Origin: Aestuariibaculum sediminum | Lineage (GTDB): Bacteria > Bacteroidota > Bacteroidia > Flavobacteriales > Flavobacteriaceae | NCBI RefSeq assembly: GCF_014596945.1 | Contig: NZ_JACVXB010000004.1 | Span: 62,001-126,000, forward strand | Reading direction: 5' to 3' | DNA length: 64,000 bases | Shown: one piece after another, positions 48,821 through 59,010 of the stretch | How the letters are laid out: each line of letters opens with the position of its first letter | Numbering within the stretch: position 1 is the first letter of the stretch | The notes under the pieces: generated by a model | Told to the model about the DNA's origin: nothing | The model's database searches: none | What the model saw: the letters and a program-made list of their open reading frames with translations, nothing else | Position numbers and translations under genes: made by a program

Positions 48821-50044
48821 ATGAATAAAAATATAAAAAGGGTGGCTTTGCTATGCTTAATGTTGATGTTGTCTTTTTTCGTGTTTCAATGTCATTCAGC
48901 TAAGGAAATTAGCAAAACAGTGAACGACAAAACGTTTACCCTAACAGCTGATTTGAAAGGCTTGGACAAAGCATTTTTAGTTTATTTTGAAAAAAACAAT
49001 GCCTATCCCGATGGTGTAAGAAGAGATACAATTTGGGTTAAAGACGGCAAGTTTACATTTACCGATTCGGTTAATGATTATAAATTATACTTCCTCAATG
49101 TGTTAAATACAAGAAGTTGGGAAACAGAGTACAATGGCAGAAAATATACATCTTCAACAAAAGCCGATGTGAATAGATTATGGTTTATTGCATACCCTGG
49201 CGCTGAAATAAAATGTTCAGGGAAAGTTGAAGAGTATATGGTAGATGCATCACTTTCTGATGGCAGAGGTGTCAATCAAGATTTTACCAGAATACAAGAA
49301 AAAACATTTCCTTTAATCGATAGAGCGCATGCCTTAAGATTTATAACCTACACAGAAGATTTAACTGAAGAAGAAAGCAAAAAGTTGTCAGATTCAGCAA
49401 ATGCATTATTTAAACAAGCTATAGACTTAAAGAAAGAATTTGCTAAATCTAATCCTAAATCTATCGCAGCGTCTTACGTATTTATGGATGGATATTACAG
49501 AAAGTATTTTACGCACGATGAAGCCAAAGCGGTTCTTGAAGGTTTTGATACTGAAACCTTAGATGGTACACCTTTCTATGATGAAGTAAACCAAAGAATA
49601 GCAGCTGTAGAGAATACAAAATTAGGTATGCAAGCTCCTGAGGTTGTAACTAATAACACTTTAGATGGTTCTGAATTTAAATTATCAAATTTTAAAGGGA
49701 ATTATGTGTTACTGGATTATTGGGGAACTTGGTGTGGACCTTGTATGGCGGAGATTCCTAAAATAAAAGAGTACTACCAAAAATATTCCGATAAAAACTT
49801 TGTTGTTGTAGGAGTAAATTCTGGAGATGCAGTTCCGAAATGGAAAAAAACCGTTGAAGACAACGGTTATAACTGGGAACATATACAGACTACTAGCGAA
49901 AACAATTTGTTAGTGCCATTTAATGTGACTTCTTTTCCAACCAAAATCTTAATTGATCCTGCTGGAAAGATAATATACAGTTCTAACAATGCTACAAAAA
50001 CAGATATGTATGCTATGTTAGATGCAATTTTCAAAAAAGGATAA
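48821..50044 (+). CDS. TlpA-like thioredoxin-fold lipoprotein (first of four)
   Basis: 407 aa, lipobox VFQC near residue 24. N-terminal DUF4369-like domain (FTLTADLKGLDKAFLVYFE, WFIAYPGAEIKCSGKV), helical linker and C-terminal thioredoxin domain with WGTWCGPC (Cys305, Cys308) and cis-Pro region TSFPTKILIDPAGKII. Periplasmic thiol-disulfide oxidoreductase by family. Its N-terminal part is the closest relative in the window of the truncated protein at 31332. It differs from the other three tandem genes, which resemble the one at 32155 more closely. Confidence 0.87.
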   Translation: MNKNIKRVALLCLMLMLSFFVFQCHSAKEISKTVNDKTFTLTADLKGLDKAFLVYFEKNNAYPDGVRRDTIWVKDGKFTFTDSVNDYKLYFLNVLNTRSWETEYNGRKYTSSTKADVNRLWFIAYPGAEIKCSGKVEEYMVDASLSDGRGVNQDFTRIQEKTFPLIDRAHALRFITYTEDLTEEESKKLSDSANALFKQAIDLKKEFAKSNPKSIAASYVFMDGYYRKYFTHDEAKAVLEGFDTETLDGTPFYDEVNQRIAAVENTKLGMQAPEVVTNNTLDGSEFKLSNFKGNYVLLDYWGTWCGPCMAEIPKIKEYYQKYSDKNFVVVGVNSGDAVPKWKKTVEDNGYNWEHIQTTSENNLLVPFNVTSFPTKILIDPAGKIIYSSNNATKTDMYAMLDAIFKKG

Positions 50045-50054
50045 TACAATTCAC

Positions 50055-51446
50055 ATGAATAAAATGCATAAAATATCTATAATCCTTATTTTACTTATTC
50101 TTACGTCTTGTAAATCAAATCCTAAGGAAGAATATGCTATAATTAAAGGTAATATTACTAATGGCGAAGACATTGAAAAAATATACTTAACTAATAATGA
50201 CCGCGATTTTAAGTATGAAATCAATTTGTTAGAAGATGGTAGTTTTCGAGATACTCTTACCATAGAACCGGGGATGTATTCTATGTCTATCGAATCCAGA
50301 AAATCTACGCAAATTGTTTTTTCAAAAGGAGATGATTTAACCATAATAATGGATGCGAATTATTTTAAGGATTCCTTGAAATTTGAAGGACAGGGATCTA
50401 ATGAAAATATATTGTTGCAGACCATAAATAAAAAAATAATCGACTGGGAGCAGAAAAAATCTGAAGCATACAGTTTAGGTGAAGGCGATTATAAAAATTT
50501 ACTATCAGAAAGACAAAAGGAGTTAACAGCTTTGCTATATGGAAAACAGGAGTTAAATCCGTTATTTGTAGATTTCATGAAGCGCCATATAGATTATTGG
50601 AAATTTTATGGTTTAACCTATTACCAAGTGTATCACAGGTATTATACTAAGAATCCAGAGTTTACTATATCGAGTGATTTTTTAGATGGAGCAAGAGCAT
50701 TAGATTTTTATAGGGAAGTAGATTATAAGGCTAGTGAATATTACTATAGGTTGGTTATGAGCGAACAAATAAAAAGAGCCGATTCTATCGAAAAATCAGG
50801 AGTATCTAATAAAACTCTGGCCAGACTTAAGGCTTCAGCTGGTTTTCAGTCCGACTATATTAAAAATGATCTGTTATTACAAACCATTATGGGTAGTCTG
50901 GCTTTCGATAATGAATTTACATCAAGCTTTGATGCTTACATGCAATTATCCACAAACCCAGACCATAAAGCTAAAGTTTTAAAGCAGTTTAACGAAGTAA
51001 AATCATTAGAAAAAGGTAATCTATCTCCTAAGTTTGTGAATTATGAAAACTATAACGGTGGTTTATCATCCCTTGATGATTTTAAAGGAAAATATGTGTA
51101 TATAGATGTATGGGCAACATGGTGTGGGCCTTGCAAAGCTGAAATCCCATATTTACAGGATGTTGAAAAAACATATCACGATAATGACAAGATAGCCTTT
51201 GTAAGTATTTCTGTTGATAAAGAAAAGGATCATGAGAAATGGAAAGCTATGGTAAAGGACAAGGAAATGAGTGGTTATCAATTAATAGCTGATAATAGTT
51301 TTAAATCAGATTTTATTGATTCTTATAAAGTTAAGGGTATACCTCAATTTATTTTAATAGATCCAAATGGTAATATTGTTAACCGAAGTGCACCACGCCC
51401 TTCTTCTCCAAGATTAATTGAATTATTGAACGATTTAGATATATAA
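50055..51446 (+). CDS. TlpA-like thioredoxin-fold lipoprotein (second of four)
   Basis: 463 aa from the ATG at 50055. An in-frame ATG at 50022 lies inside the previous gene and would place charged residues ahead of the signal, so it is rejected; 50064 is an alternative. Lipobox LTSC. DUF4369-like N-terminus (IKGNITNGEDIEKIYLTN), helical middle, thioredoxin domain with WATWCGPC (Cys357, Cys360) and GIPQFILIDPNGNIV. It starts ten bases after the previous stop. Same plan as the gene at 32155 in the left module. Confidence 0.87.
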   Translation: MNKMHKISIILILLILTSCKSNPKEEYAIIKGNITNGEDIEKIYLTNNDRDFKYEINLLEDGSFRDTLTIEPGMYSMSIESRKSTQIVFSKGDDLTIIMDANYFKDSLKFEGQGSNENILLQTINKKIIDWEQKKSEAYSLGEGDYKNLLSERQKELTALLYGKQELNPLFVDFMKRHIDYWKFYGLTYYQVYHRYYTKNPEFTISSDFLDGARALDFYREVDYKASEYYYRLVMSEQIKRADSIEKSGVSNKTLARLKASAGFQSDYIKNDLLLQTIMGSLAFDNEFTSSFDAYMQLSTNPDHKAKVLKQFNEVKSLEKGNLSPKFVNYENYNGGLSSLDDFKGKYVYIDVWATWCGPCKAEIPYLQDVEKTYHDNDKIAFVSISVDKEKDHEKWKAMVKDKEMSGYQLIADNSFKSDFIDSYKVKGIPQFILIDPNGNIVNRSAPRPSSPRLIELLNDLDI

Positions 51447-51454
51447 AGAGAATT

Positions 51455-52858
51455 ATGAATAAATTTCATTTTGCCATTTTATCATTATTGTTCATGGCAT
51501 GTATAAAGCCCGTTGATAAAACTAATGAATACACTGTTATAAAGTTTAATATAACTGGTTTTGAAGAAACCAATAACGATTTATATTTTTCTTCTTCATC
51601 AGCTGATTTATCTATAGAGAAACCATTTAGAAAAATTTATAAAGCAAATAATAATGAACCAATAGTTGATACATTAAATCTGGAAAATGGTGTGTATTTT
51701 GTTGGAGATGGCAATAATTTTATAACTCTTGATATAATTAACGGTAGTAATCTTTCGGTGTCTTATAATATTCAGGATTTTAAAAGTACTTTAAAAATTA
51801 CCGGAGAAGGATCAGAACAAAGTAACTATCGCCTTCAAAAGGATTTTAAGAAGAGTAAGGTGTTTTATAAGAAAATGTATGAGCTAAATGAACACGATTT
51901 TATTGATTTGCAACTAAAGGTAAAGAACGACTTGATAAATTTTATTCAAAATTTTACAGGCGTTTCAGAAGACTTTAAGTCTAAAGAAATAAGGAATTTA
52001 CATTATGAATATCTAGCAAATTTATCCAGATTCGAAGCTTCTCATGCATATTATACAAAAAATAAGGATTTTAAGGTTTCAGAAGCGTTTTATAAAGAAT
52101 TTGAGGGTTTAAAGTACGATAATGTTCAGGATTTTATTTTTTCAAGGGCTTATCAGGGTTTAGTCTTTGAACATTATAAAGAAGTAAGTTTAGATTATTT
52201 GATAAGCAAACCAGAACTAGATAAAGACTTAGCGCTTTTATTAGCATTAAATACTATTTCAGATGATAAGATTAAGTATCCGTTGTTTTATAGGGTAGGT
52301 GTTCCTGTTGATACTGAATTTACAGATGAACTAACTCCTTTATACCATGCTTTGGTAAATGCATATTCAAAAAGGTTTAAATATTTGGAGAATGAAGATG
52401 TGACAATTGACCCGCAATTGAAAAAGGGCATGCCTTCAACCAAATTTGTCAATTTTGAAAATTTAGGAGGCGGGACAACTTCACTTGAGGATTTAGCGGG
52501 AAGTTACATATATATAGATGTTTGGGCGACTTGGTGTGCACCTTGCAAAGACCAAATACCTTTTTTAAAGAAAGCTGAGGAGCTGTTTCATGATAAGAAT
52601 ATTCAATTTGTGAGTATATCGGTCGACCAAGCAAAAGATTACGAAAAGTTAAAAAGGACGGTAAGCGAATTGAATTTAAAGGGAATTCAGCTTTTTGCCA
52701 ATGGGGAGTGGAAAGAGAATGATTTTATGAATGCATATCACATTAACAGTATTCCAAGGTTTATTTTAATAGGGCCAGACGGTAAAATCGTAGATGCAGA
52801 TGCGCCTAGACCATCTACAAGAGCATTTTTTGATTTGCTTGAACAGATAAAAATATAA
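51455..52858 (+). CDS. TlpA-like thioredoxin-fold lipoprotein with CAPC motif (third of four)
   Basis: 467 aa, lipobox FMAC near residue 16. Architecture as in its neighbours. The active site is WATWCAPC (Cys361, Cys364), so the first residue between the cysteines is Ala instead of Gly, which may shift the redox potential. Cis-Pro region SIPRFILIGPDGKIV. Starts eight bases after the preceding gene. The N-terminal domain is the most divergent of the four. Confidence 0.85.
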   Translation: MNKFHFAILSLLFMACIKPVDKTNEYTVIKFNITGFEETNNDLYFSSSSADLSIEKPFRKIYKANNNEPIVDTLNLENGVYFVGDGNNFITLDIINGSNLSVSYNIQDFKSTLKITGEGSEQSNYRLQKDFKKSKVFYKKMYELNEHDFIDLQLKVKNDLINFIQNFTGVSEDFKSKEIRNLHYEYLANLSRFEASHAYYTKNKDFKVSEAFYKEFEGLKYDNVQDFIFSRAYQGLVFEHYKEVSLDYLISKPELDKDLALLLALNTISDDKIKYPLFYRVGVPVDTEFTDELTPLYHALVNAYSKRFKYLENEDVTIDPQLKKGMPSTKFVNFENLGGGTTSLEDLAGSYIYIDVWATWCAPCKDQIPFLKKAEELFHDKNIQFVSISVDQAKDYEKLKRTVSELNLKGIQLFANGEWKENDFMNAYHINSIPRFILIGPDGKIVDADAPRPSTRAFFDLLEQIKI

Positions 52859-52896
52859 ATAAATACAAAGATTAATTTCATGAAAATTATTTTGAT

Positions 52897-54276
52897 ATGA
52901 TAGAAAGAGTTTTAATATCACTAGTCATTATGATTAGTTTGTTTTCCTGTAAAGTTGAAAATAAAAATGATTACATCATTCTGAGAGGAAAGGTTCTAAA
53001 CAAAACTTCAGATGATTTAAAGTTAACAAGTTTAGTATATTCAGATAGCAAATACATTGCAATCAACGAAGATGGTACTTTTGTTGATACCTTAAGAGTA
53101 GATGCCGATAATATGATGTTATTCCATCCTGGTAGTCTAACTTATATGTATTTGGAAGCTGGTGATGACGTTCATTTAACCTTTGATACGAAAGACTATT
53201 ATAATACTGTTCATTTTGAAGGTAAAGGCGCTGCTCATAATAATTATCTAATATCAAAAAATAAAAAAACCAAAGAGGTTTTAAGTGGCGTTAAAAACTC
53301 ATTTTTGTTAAATGAAACAGAGTATAAGCAAATACAAAAAGAAATAGAATTAGCTTGTCTGGCTTTATTAAGCAATACTAAAGGCTTACCAAAAGCGTAT
53401 CTAGAAAAGGAAAAAAGGAATATTAGATATACTACATTAAATCGATTAAATGAATATGAAGCTAATCATGCTTATTTCAGTAAAAACCCAGATTTTAAGG
53501 TATCTAAAGGGTTTTTAAAAGAATTACATGAATTAGATTACAATAACGCTGAAGACTTTATATTTTCCAGTAACTACAGTAGTTTAATAAGTTCTTACCT
53601 AACAAAACAAGCCAAAAAGCTTTCAGATTCATTGAATATTGAACCCGATGTGGCATATTTAAAACAGGTAAACACACTAACTAACCAAACTATAAAAAAC
53701 TTTATATGTTATAAACGAGCAAAAGCAGGAATTACATATACATCTGACTTAGAAGGCTATTACGCTGAATATTTAAAAGGGAGTACGGATGAAGAAAATA
53801 ATAGAAAAGTAGAAGAAAGCTATAAGGCGCTTCGAAAGTTGGCAAAAGGTGAGCAATCACCACATTTTGATAATTACGAAAACTTTGATGGCTCAACCAC
53901 ATCGTTAGATGATTTAAAAGGCAAATACGTGTATATAGATGTATGGGCAACCTGGTGTGGACCATGTAAAAGGGAGATTCCTTATTTAAAGGAAATTGAA
54001 AAACAATATCATAATAAGAATATTGAATTTGTTAGTATTTCAGTTGATACCCAAAACAATCGTGATAAATGGAAAGCCATGGTCGAGGATAAGGAGCTAG
54101 GAGGTGTTCAGTTATTGGCTGATAATGCCTTTGATTCGAAATTTGTTCAAGATTATTTAATAAAAGGTATTCCACGTTTTATCCTTTTGGATCCGGAAGG
54201 AAATATTGTTACCTCCAATGCTCCGAGGCCTTCCAACGAAAAACTAATCGATTTATTTAAAGAATTAAACATATAA
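52897..54276 (+). CDS. TlpA-like thioredoxin-fold lipoprotein (fourth of four)
   Basis: 459 aa, lipobox LFSC (Cys18). DUF4369-like N-terminus, helical middle and thioredoxin domain with WATWCGPC (Cys354, Cys357) and GIPRFILLDPEGNIV. Very similar in its last 130 residues to the proteins at 32155 and 50055. Last gene of the right module; a strong intrinsic terminator follows at 54364-54388. Confidence 0.88.
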   Translation: MIERVLISLVIMISLFSCKVENKNDYIILRGKVLNKTSDDLKLTSLVYSDSKYIAINEDGTFVDTLRVDADNMMLFHPGSLTYMYLEAGDDVHLTFDTKDYYNTVHFEGKGAAHNNYLISKNKKTKEVLSGVKNSFLLNETEYKQIQKEIELACLALLSNTKGLPKAYLEKEKRNIRYTTLNRLNEYEANHAYFSKNPDFKVSKGFLKELHELDYNNAEDFIFSSNYSSLISSYLTKQAKKLSDSLNIEPDVAYLKQVNTLTNQTIKNFICYKRAKAGITYTSDLEGYYAEYLKGSTDEENNRKVEESYKALRKLAKGEQSPHFDNYENFDGSTTSLDDLKGKYVYIDVWATWCGPCKREIPYLKEIEKQYHNKNIEFVSISVDTQNNRDKWKAMVEDKELGGVQLLADNAFDSKFVQDYLIKGIPRFILLDPEGNIVTSNAPRPSNEKLIDLFKELNI

Positions 54277-54363
54277 AACTAGCAATCGAATTTTTCCCTA
54301 ATTATTTTTTTGATTGAAATTCATATTTGAGTTAGTTAAATCCTAGAGAATATGAATGAACGA

Positions 54364-54388
54364 GGGCTGTTTAAACAGCCCTTTTTTT
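54364..54388 (+). terminator. intrinsic terminator of the right SusCD operon
   Basis: Self-complementary GGGCTGTTTAAACAGCCC (54364-54381) followed by seven T. It lies 88 bases after the last TlpA stop and before the hybrid sensor gene. Confidence 0.88.
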
Positions 54389-54572
54389 ATTAAATAAACT
54401 TATTATCTATAAACTCTAAATCTAAGAGAGGGAATAGTTTAAACGATCAAAAGCACCAAAAGCCGTTTAATATCCGATTAAAATCTTCAGCGAAGAAGAG
54501 TTCTAAAAGGTTAAAATTTACTATATTTCGTAAATAACTTAACTAACTAAACTAATTTCTTCACTTATTTTA

Positions 54573-57329
54573 ATGACAAAAGCTTACTTAAACTGCTTGT
54601 TAAAATTTACGTTTTTCATTTTTTTATCATTACAAATTTCTTGTAAACAAAAAGAGGATGCTTACAAGTTTACCATTGGTTTTGCTCAAACAGGATTCGA
54701 TGACGACTGGCGTAAGGCCATGAATCAGTCGATGAGGATTCAAGCAGATTTTAATCCTAATATAGATTTGGTTATTATGGATGGTGAGGATGATGTTGAT
54801 AATCAAATTGAGGATATCGAACAATTAATTAAGAAAGGTGTTGATGTTTTAATTGTTTCGCCAGTAAAATCAAAGCCTATTACACCCATAGTAAAACGCG
54901 CATATAATAAAGGAATCCCCGTTTTAATCGTCGACAGAAAAATTGAAGGATCAGAGTACACAGCTTACCTTGGAGCCGATAATTTACAAGTAGGTACCGA
55001 TGCTGCCAACTATCTGGCATCGATAACATCAGAAAAAAGTTATATTCTAGAAATAAAAGGTCTGCCAGGATCTTCTCCTGCATTAGAGCGAAGTCTAGGT
55101 TTTAATAATGTCATTAAAAAAAACAATCATTTAGAGGTAATTCAGTCTATTGATAGTAACTGGGAAAGCTATTCGATAACCGATACGTTACGTAAGGTTT
55201 TAGATGAAACAAAATCAATAAATTACATATTTGCACATAACGATAGATTGGCATTGGGAGCATGGGAGGTCTTGAAAGAAAAGGGCTTACAGAATGATAT
55301 TAAAATTATAGGGGTTGATGGACTTTCTGGTCCAAATGGCGGTATTCAACTGGTTCAGGAAGGGATATTTATGGCTACAATTTTATATCCTACCGGGGGC
55401 GACGAAGCTATGAAATTGGCATCAAGCATATTAAATGGACAAACGGTGCCTAAAAACAATATTTTAAAAACCATTGTTATCGATTCCAGAAATGCTGATA
55501 TAATGAAAAATCAGTATGATAAAATAGCTCAGCATCAAAAGGATATTGAAAATCAGCAAAATAAACTTAAACGTCAGGAAAAAATATATTCTACGCAATC
55601 CAACATTTTAAAACTCTTACTGGGTTTGCTCATTATTAGCGTTTTACTGGGGGCTTATAGTATTTATTCGAGTTATAATTTAAAAAAGAAAAAGCGGGAG
55701 TTAGAATTACAAAACAAAAAGATTACGATTCAAAGAAATCAAATACGAAAAATAGCCGATGAGGTTAAGAAAAGTAACGATGCTAAAGTTAATTTTTTTA
55801 CCGGCTTGTCGCACGAATTTAAAACACCTATCACACTCATTTTATCGTCTGTTGAAACCCTTTCTGATAATAAAGCACTAAAAGATAACAAACTACTTCG
55901 CGAAATTGGTTTGATTTTTAACAATTCCAAACGCTTATTGCGATTAATTAATCAACTCCTAGATTTCAGAAAAATTGAAGACAGAAAATTTACCTTACGA
56001 GCTTCTGAAACCAATTTGTTCGAATTTACCAAAACCATTTTTAGGGATTTTGAACGTGAAGCACAAAAGCGAAATATCAACTTTTCGCTAGTTTGTAATA
56101 ACGAAGCGCTAAGCGTTTTTATAGACCGAAATTTAATGGATAAAGTGTATTTTAATTTGCTTTCTAACGCTTTTAAGTTTACCCCTAATAATGGTCGTAT
56201 ACATATTGAAATTGTAGATGATGAAATTGGGAATTGTGTTAAAATTTATTTTAAAGATTCGGGGATTGGTATTCCTGGTAAAGAGCTTGATAATGTATTT
56301 AAAGTATTTTATCAAGGGTCTAACAACAATAAACCCAGTTCGGGAATTGGGTTGCATTTGTCGAAAGAATTTGTCGATATGCACAGTGGTAACATTAGTG
56401 TTAAATCTAAAAATGGTACCGAATTCGAAATTACCTTGCCTAAAGGAAAAGCTCATTTAGCTTCAGAAGAAATAATTCAGGAACCCGATGTGATTTATGA
56501 CTCGGGATTAAAATTAAATGAATCCGATTTTGAATCCGAGCGATTTGAGCAGGAATCCCTGCCGTTGAATCCCGACGACGTGTACTCTGTTTTGGTTATT
56601 GAAGATAATATCGATTTAATACAATATATAAAAGGAAAATTACAAAACGAATTTCAAGTTTACCTTTCCAACGGTACTGATGCTATAGAAAAAGCTTTAG
56701 AACATGTTCCAGATGTTATTATCTGTGATGTGAACTTACCCGATAAGGATGGTTTTGAGATTTGTGAAATATTAAAAAACGATCTACGAACTTCACATAT
56801 ACCAACTATAATTTTAACGGCATTAGATGCCAAGGATTCTTATTTAAAAGGCTTACAGTCTGGAGCCGATTTATATTTAACGAAACCATTTAGTTTTAGA
56901 ATTTTATTTCAATCCATCAAGACTTTACTCTATAATCGCGAGAAACTTCGCTATTATTACATTAATAATATTCATAAAATAAATTCCAATGAGACCTTTG
57001 GTTCGCAAGAACAGGATTTTATAGCTCAGATGAATCACATTATTAACGATAATCTTGATAATTCTAATTTTTCTGTTGAACAACTGGCCGAAAATTTAAA
57101 TGTATCACGTGTACAATTGTATCGTAAAGTAAAAGCTATTTTGGGCGTTAGTATAAGCGATTATATTCAAAATATGCGTATGGAAAAGGCTAAATCGCTA
57201 TTAGAAACTTCAGGTTTAAGTATTTCTGAGATTGCCTATGCCACCGGATTTTCTTCCCCAAGTTATTTCTCAACCAATTTTAAAAACACTTACAAAATAA
57301 CACCTAAAGCTTTTAGAAATAAAAGTTGA
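54573..57329 (+). CDS. hybrid two-component system with periplasmic-binding-protein sensor (fructan regulator)
   Basis: 918 aa. Signal region, then a type-I periplasmic sugar-binding domain (residues about 28-325, FTIGFAQTGFDDDWRKAM, GVDVLIVSPVKSKPI, YIFAHNDRLALGAWEVL), coiled coil and one membrane helix (about 344-366). A histidine kinase follows: His414 in LSHEFKTP, N-box FNLLSNAFKFTP, G-boxes GIGIPG and SSGIGLHLS. Next come a receiver with phospho-acceptor Asp719 (VIICDVNLPDKDG) and Lys in TKPF, then an AraC-type double HTH. This is the HTCS class in one chain. The sugar-binding sensor instead of a propeller is the form known for the fructose-sensing HTCS of Bacteroides thetaiotaomicron, which fits the GH32 and MFS genes next door. 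Confidence 0.92.
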   Translation: MTKAYLNCLLKFTFFIFLSLQISCKQKEDAYKFTIGFAQTGFDDDWRKAMNQSMRIQADFNPNIDLVIMDGEDDVDNQIEDIEQLIKKGVDVLIVSPVKSKPITPIVKRAYNKGIPVLIVDRKIEGSEYTAYLGADNLQVGTDAANYLASITSEKSYILEIKGLPGSSPALERSLGFNNVIKKNNHLEVIQSIDSNWESYSITDTLRKVLDETKSINYIFAHNDRLALGAWEVLKEKGLQNDIKIIGVDGLSGPNGGIQLVQEGIFMATILYPTGGDEAMKLASSILNGQTVPKNNILKTIVIDSRNADIMKNQYDKIAQHQKDIENQQNKLKRQEKIYSTQSNILKLLLGLLIISVLLGAYSIYSSYNLKKKKRELELQNKKITIQRNQIRKIADEVKKSNDAKVNFFTGLSHEFKTPITLILSSVETLSDNKALKDNKLLREIGLIFNNSKRLLRLINQLLDFRKIEDRKFTLRASETNLFEFTKTIFRDFEREAQKRNINFSLVCNNEALSVFIDRNLMDKVYFNLLSNAFKFTPNNGRIHIEIVDDEIGNCVKIYFKDSGIGIPGKELDNVFKVFYQGSNNNKPSSGIGLHLSKEFVDMHSGNISVKSKNGTEFEITLPKGKAHLASEEIIQEPDVIYDSGLKLNESDFESERFEQESLPLNPDDVYSVLVIEDNIDLIQYIKGKLQNEFQVYLSNGTDAIEKALEHVPDVIICDVNLPDKDGFEICEILKNDLRTSHIPTIILTALDAKDSYLKGLQSGADLYLTKPFSFRILFQSIKTLLYNREKLRYYYINNIHKINSNETFGSQEQDFIAQMNHIINDNLDNSNFSVEQLAENLNVSRVQLYRKVKAILGVSISDYIQNMRMEKAKSLLETSGLSISEIAYATGFSSPSYFSTNFKNTYKITPKAFRNKS

Positions 57330-57685
57330 TATGCCAAAAGGTGTCTTCCCGCTCGCTTTTATTAAGTTTATTTTAAGAAATTATTAATGACTTTAGAAGA
57401 TTATTATCATAAAAATAAAAAATTAAGCTTACTCTAGCTTAATACCTTTTCAATTTATCCTTCTGTAAGATAATTTGATGTAACAATTTTTAAAAAGTAG
57501 GTAACAATTTTGAATTTTTGAATGTTTCATAAAACATAATTAATACCATAATGTGCTATTATTTAGTGGTTTAAGATCTTTTTTGTTGTTGGTTTAACAA
57601 AGTTGTAACTTTTTGAAACAATATTAAAGTCTAAGCGAGGGCTTTCTCTCTACATTGCAAATAACTAAACTAATACCACCACCAC
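57330..57685. other. intergenic region upstream of the fructan operon
   Basis: 356 AT-rich bases without a gene. It must hold the promoter and HTCS binding site of the transporter/GH32 operon. I find no perfect TAnnTTTG. TTGTTGGTTTAACAA (57589-57603) contains a short inverted repeat that could be part of a binding site. The leader AATAACTAAACTAAT near the start codon resembles one before the sensor gene (54532-54556). Confidence 0.5.
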
Positions 57686-59002
57686 ATGAATAAGAAAATC
57701 TTGATTTGGTCCATTACTGCGGCATTAGCTGGCTTTTTATTTGGCTTCGATACCGTAGTTATTTCGGGCGCAGAAAAAAAACTACAGGTATTATGGAATT
57801 CATCCGATGTATTTCACGGCGTTGTAGTAATAGGAATGGCATTATGGGGCACCGTAGTTGGCGCTTTGCTTGGTGGCATTCCAACCAATAAAATAGGAAG
57901 AAAAAATACGTTAATCTGGATTGGTATATTATATACAGTATCTGCATTGGGATCGGCAATCGCAAATGATCCTATTACCTTTGCAATTTTCAGGTTTATT
58001 GGTGGTTTAGGAGTAGGGGCTTCAACCATTGCAGCTCCTGCATATATTTCTGAGATTGCCCCAGCAAAAGACCGAGGGAAATTGGTTGGACTTTACCAAT
58101 TTAATATTGTTTTTGGTATTTTAATTGCCTTTTTTTCGAATTACCTGTTAAACGATACAGGAGATAATGCTTGGCGCTGGATGGTAGGTATTGAAGCTTT
58201 ACCCGCTGTATTATATACTGTTTTTGCTATTGGAATACCTAAAAGTCCGCGTTGGTTGTTAACTAAGGCCAGAGTTTCAGAGGCTAAAAACGTACTTCAA
58301 ATTATAAATCCTGAATTAGATGCAAATCATCTCGTAGACGAAATTCAGGATGAAATGAACCACACGGTTCCTAATGAAAATATCTTTCTTAAGAAATACC
58401 GTTTCCCTTTAATTCTTGCATTCTTAATCGCTTTTTTTAATCAAATGTCAGGTATTAACGCCTTACTGTATTATGCTCCTCGAATTTTAACAGAGGCTGG
58501 TTTGGCCGAAAGTTCGGCACTATTAAGTAGTATAGGTGTGGGTGTTACCAATTTAATCTTTACGCTTCTGGGGGTGTTTTTAATCGATAAGTTAGGAAGA
58601 AAGCAACTTATGTATATCTGTTCTTTTGGATATATTATTTCTTTATCTCTGGTTTCGGCAGCGTTCTTTTTAAACTGGGAAGGCAGTGTAATGCCTATTT
58701 TCCTTTTTATGTTTATTGCCGCTCATGCCATAGGACAGGGAACAGTAATTTGGGTATTCATTTCAGAAATTTTTCCTAATCATTTACGCGGAAGCGGGCA
58801 ATCGTTTGGTAGCTCAGTGCATTGGGTGCTTGCAGCCGTTGTTCCTTCTTTAATCCCAGTTTTATTCTCTACCATAGGGGCTGGAATGGTATTTTTAATT
58901 TTTATGATTATGATGGTTTTCCAACTTGCGTTCGTGGCTTTCATGATGCCTGAAACCAAAGGAGTATCCCTTGAAGAATTAAGTAAAAAACTAACTAAAT
59001 AA
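57686..59002 (+). CDS. MFS sugar porter, probably fructose
   Basis: 438 aa, 12 predicted membrane helices. Sugar-porter signatures are present: GFLFGFDTVVISGAE at the N-terminus, NKIGRK in loop 2-3, PAYISEIAPAKDRGKL after helix 4, PKSPRWLL before the central loop, NQMSGINALLYYAPRI in helix 7 and PETKGVSLEEL at the C-terminus. Inner-membrane monosaccharide importer. Directly upstream of GH32 (eight bases apart), so fructose released from fructan is the likely substrate. First gene of the operon. No fructokinase is in the window. Confidence 0.9.
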   Translation: MNKKILIWSITAALAGFLFGFDTVVISGAEKKLQVLWNSSDVFHGVVVIGMALWGTVVGALLGGIPTNKIGRKNTLIWIGILYTVSALGSAIANDPITFAIFRFIGGLGVGASTIAAPAYISEIAPAKDRGKLVGLYQFNIVFGILIAFFSNYLLNDTGDNAWRWMVGIEALPAVLYTVFAIGIPKSPRWLLTKARVSEAKNVLQIINPELDANHLVDEIQDEMNHTVPNENIFLKKYRFPLILAFLIAFFNQMSGINALLYYAPRILTEAGLAESSALLSSIGVGVTNLIFTLLGVFLIDKLGRKQLMYICSFGYIISLSLVSAAFFLNWEGSVMPIFLFMFIAAHAIGQGTVIWVFISEIFPNHLRGSGQSFGSSVHWVLAAVVPSLIPVLFSTIGAGMVFLIFMIMMVFQLAFVAFMMPETKGVSLEELSKKLTK

Positions 59003-59010
59003 ACTTTATA

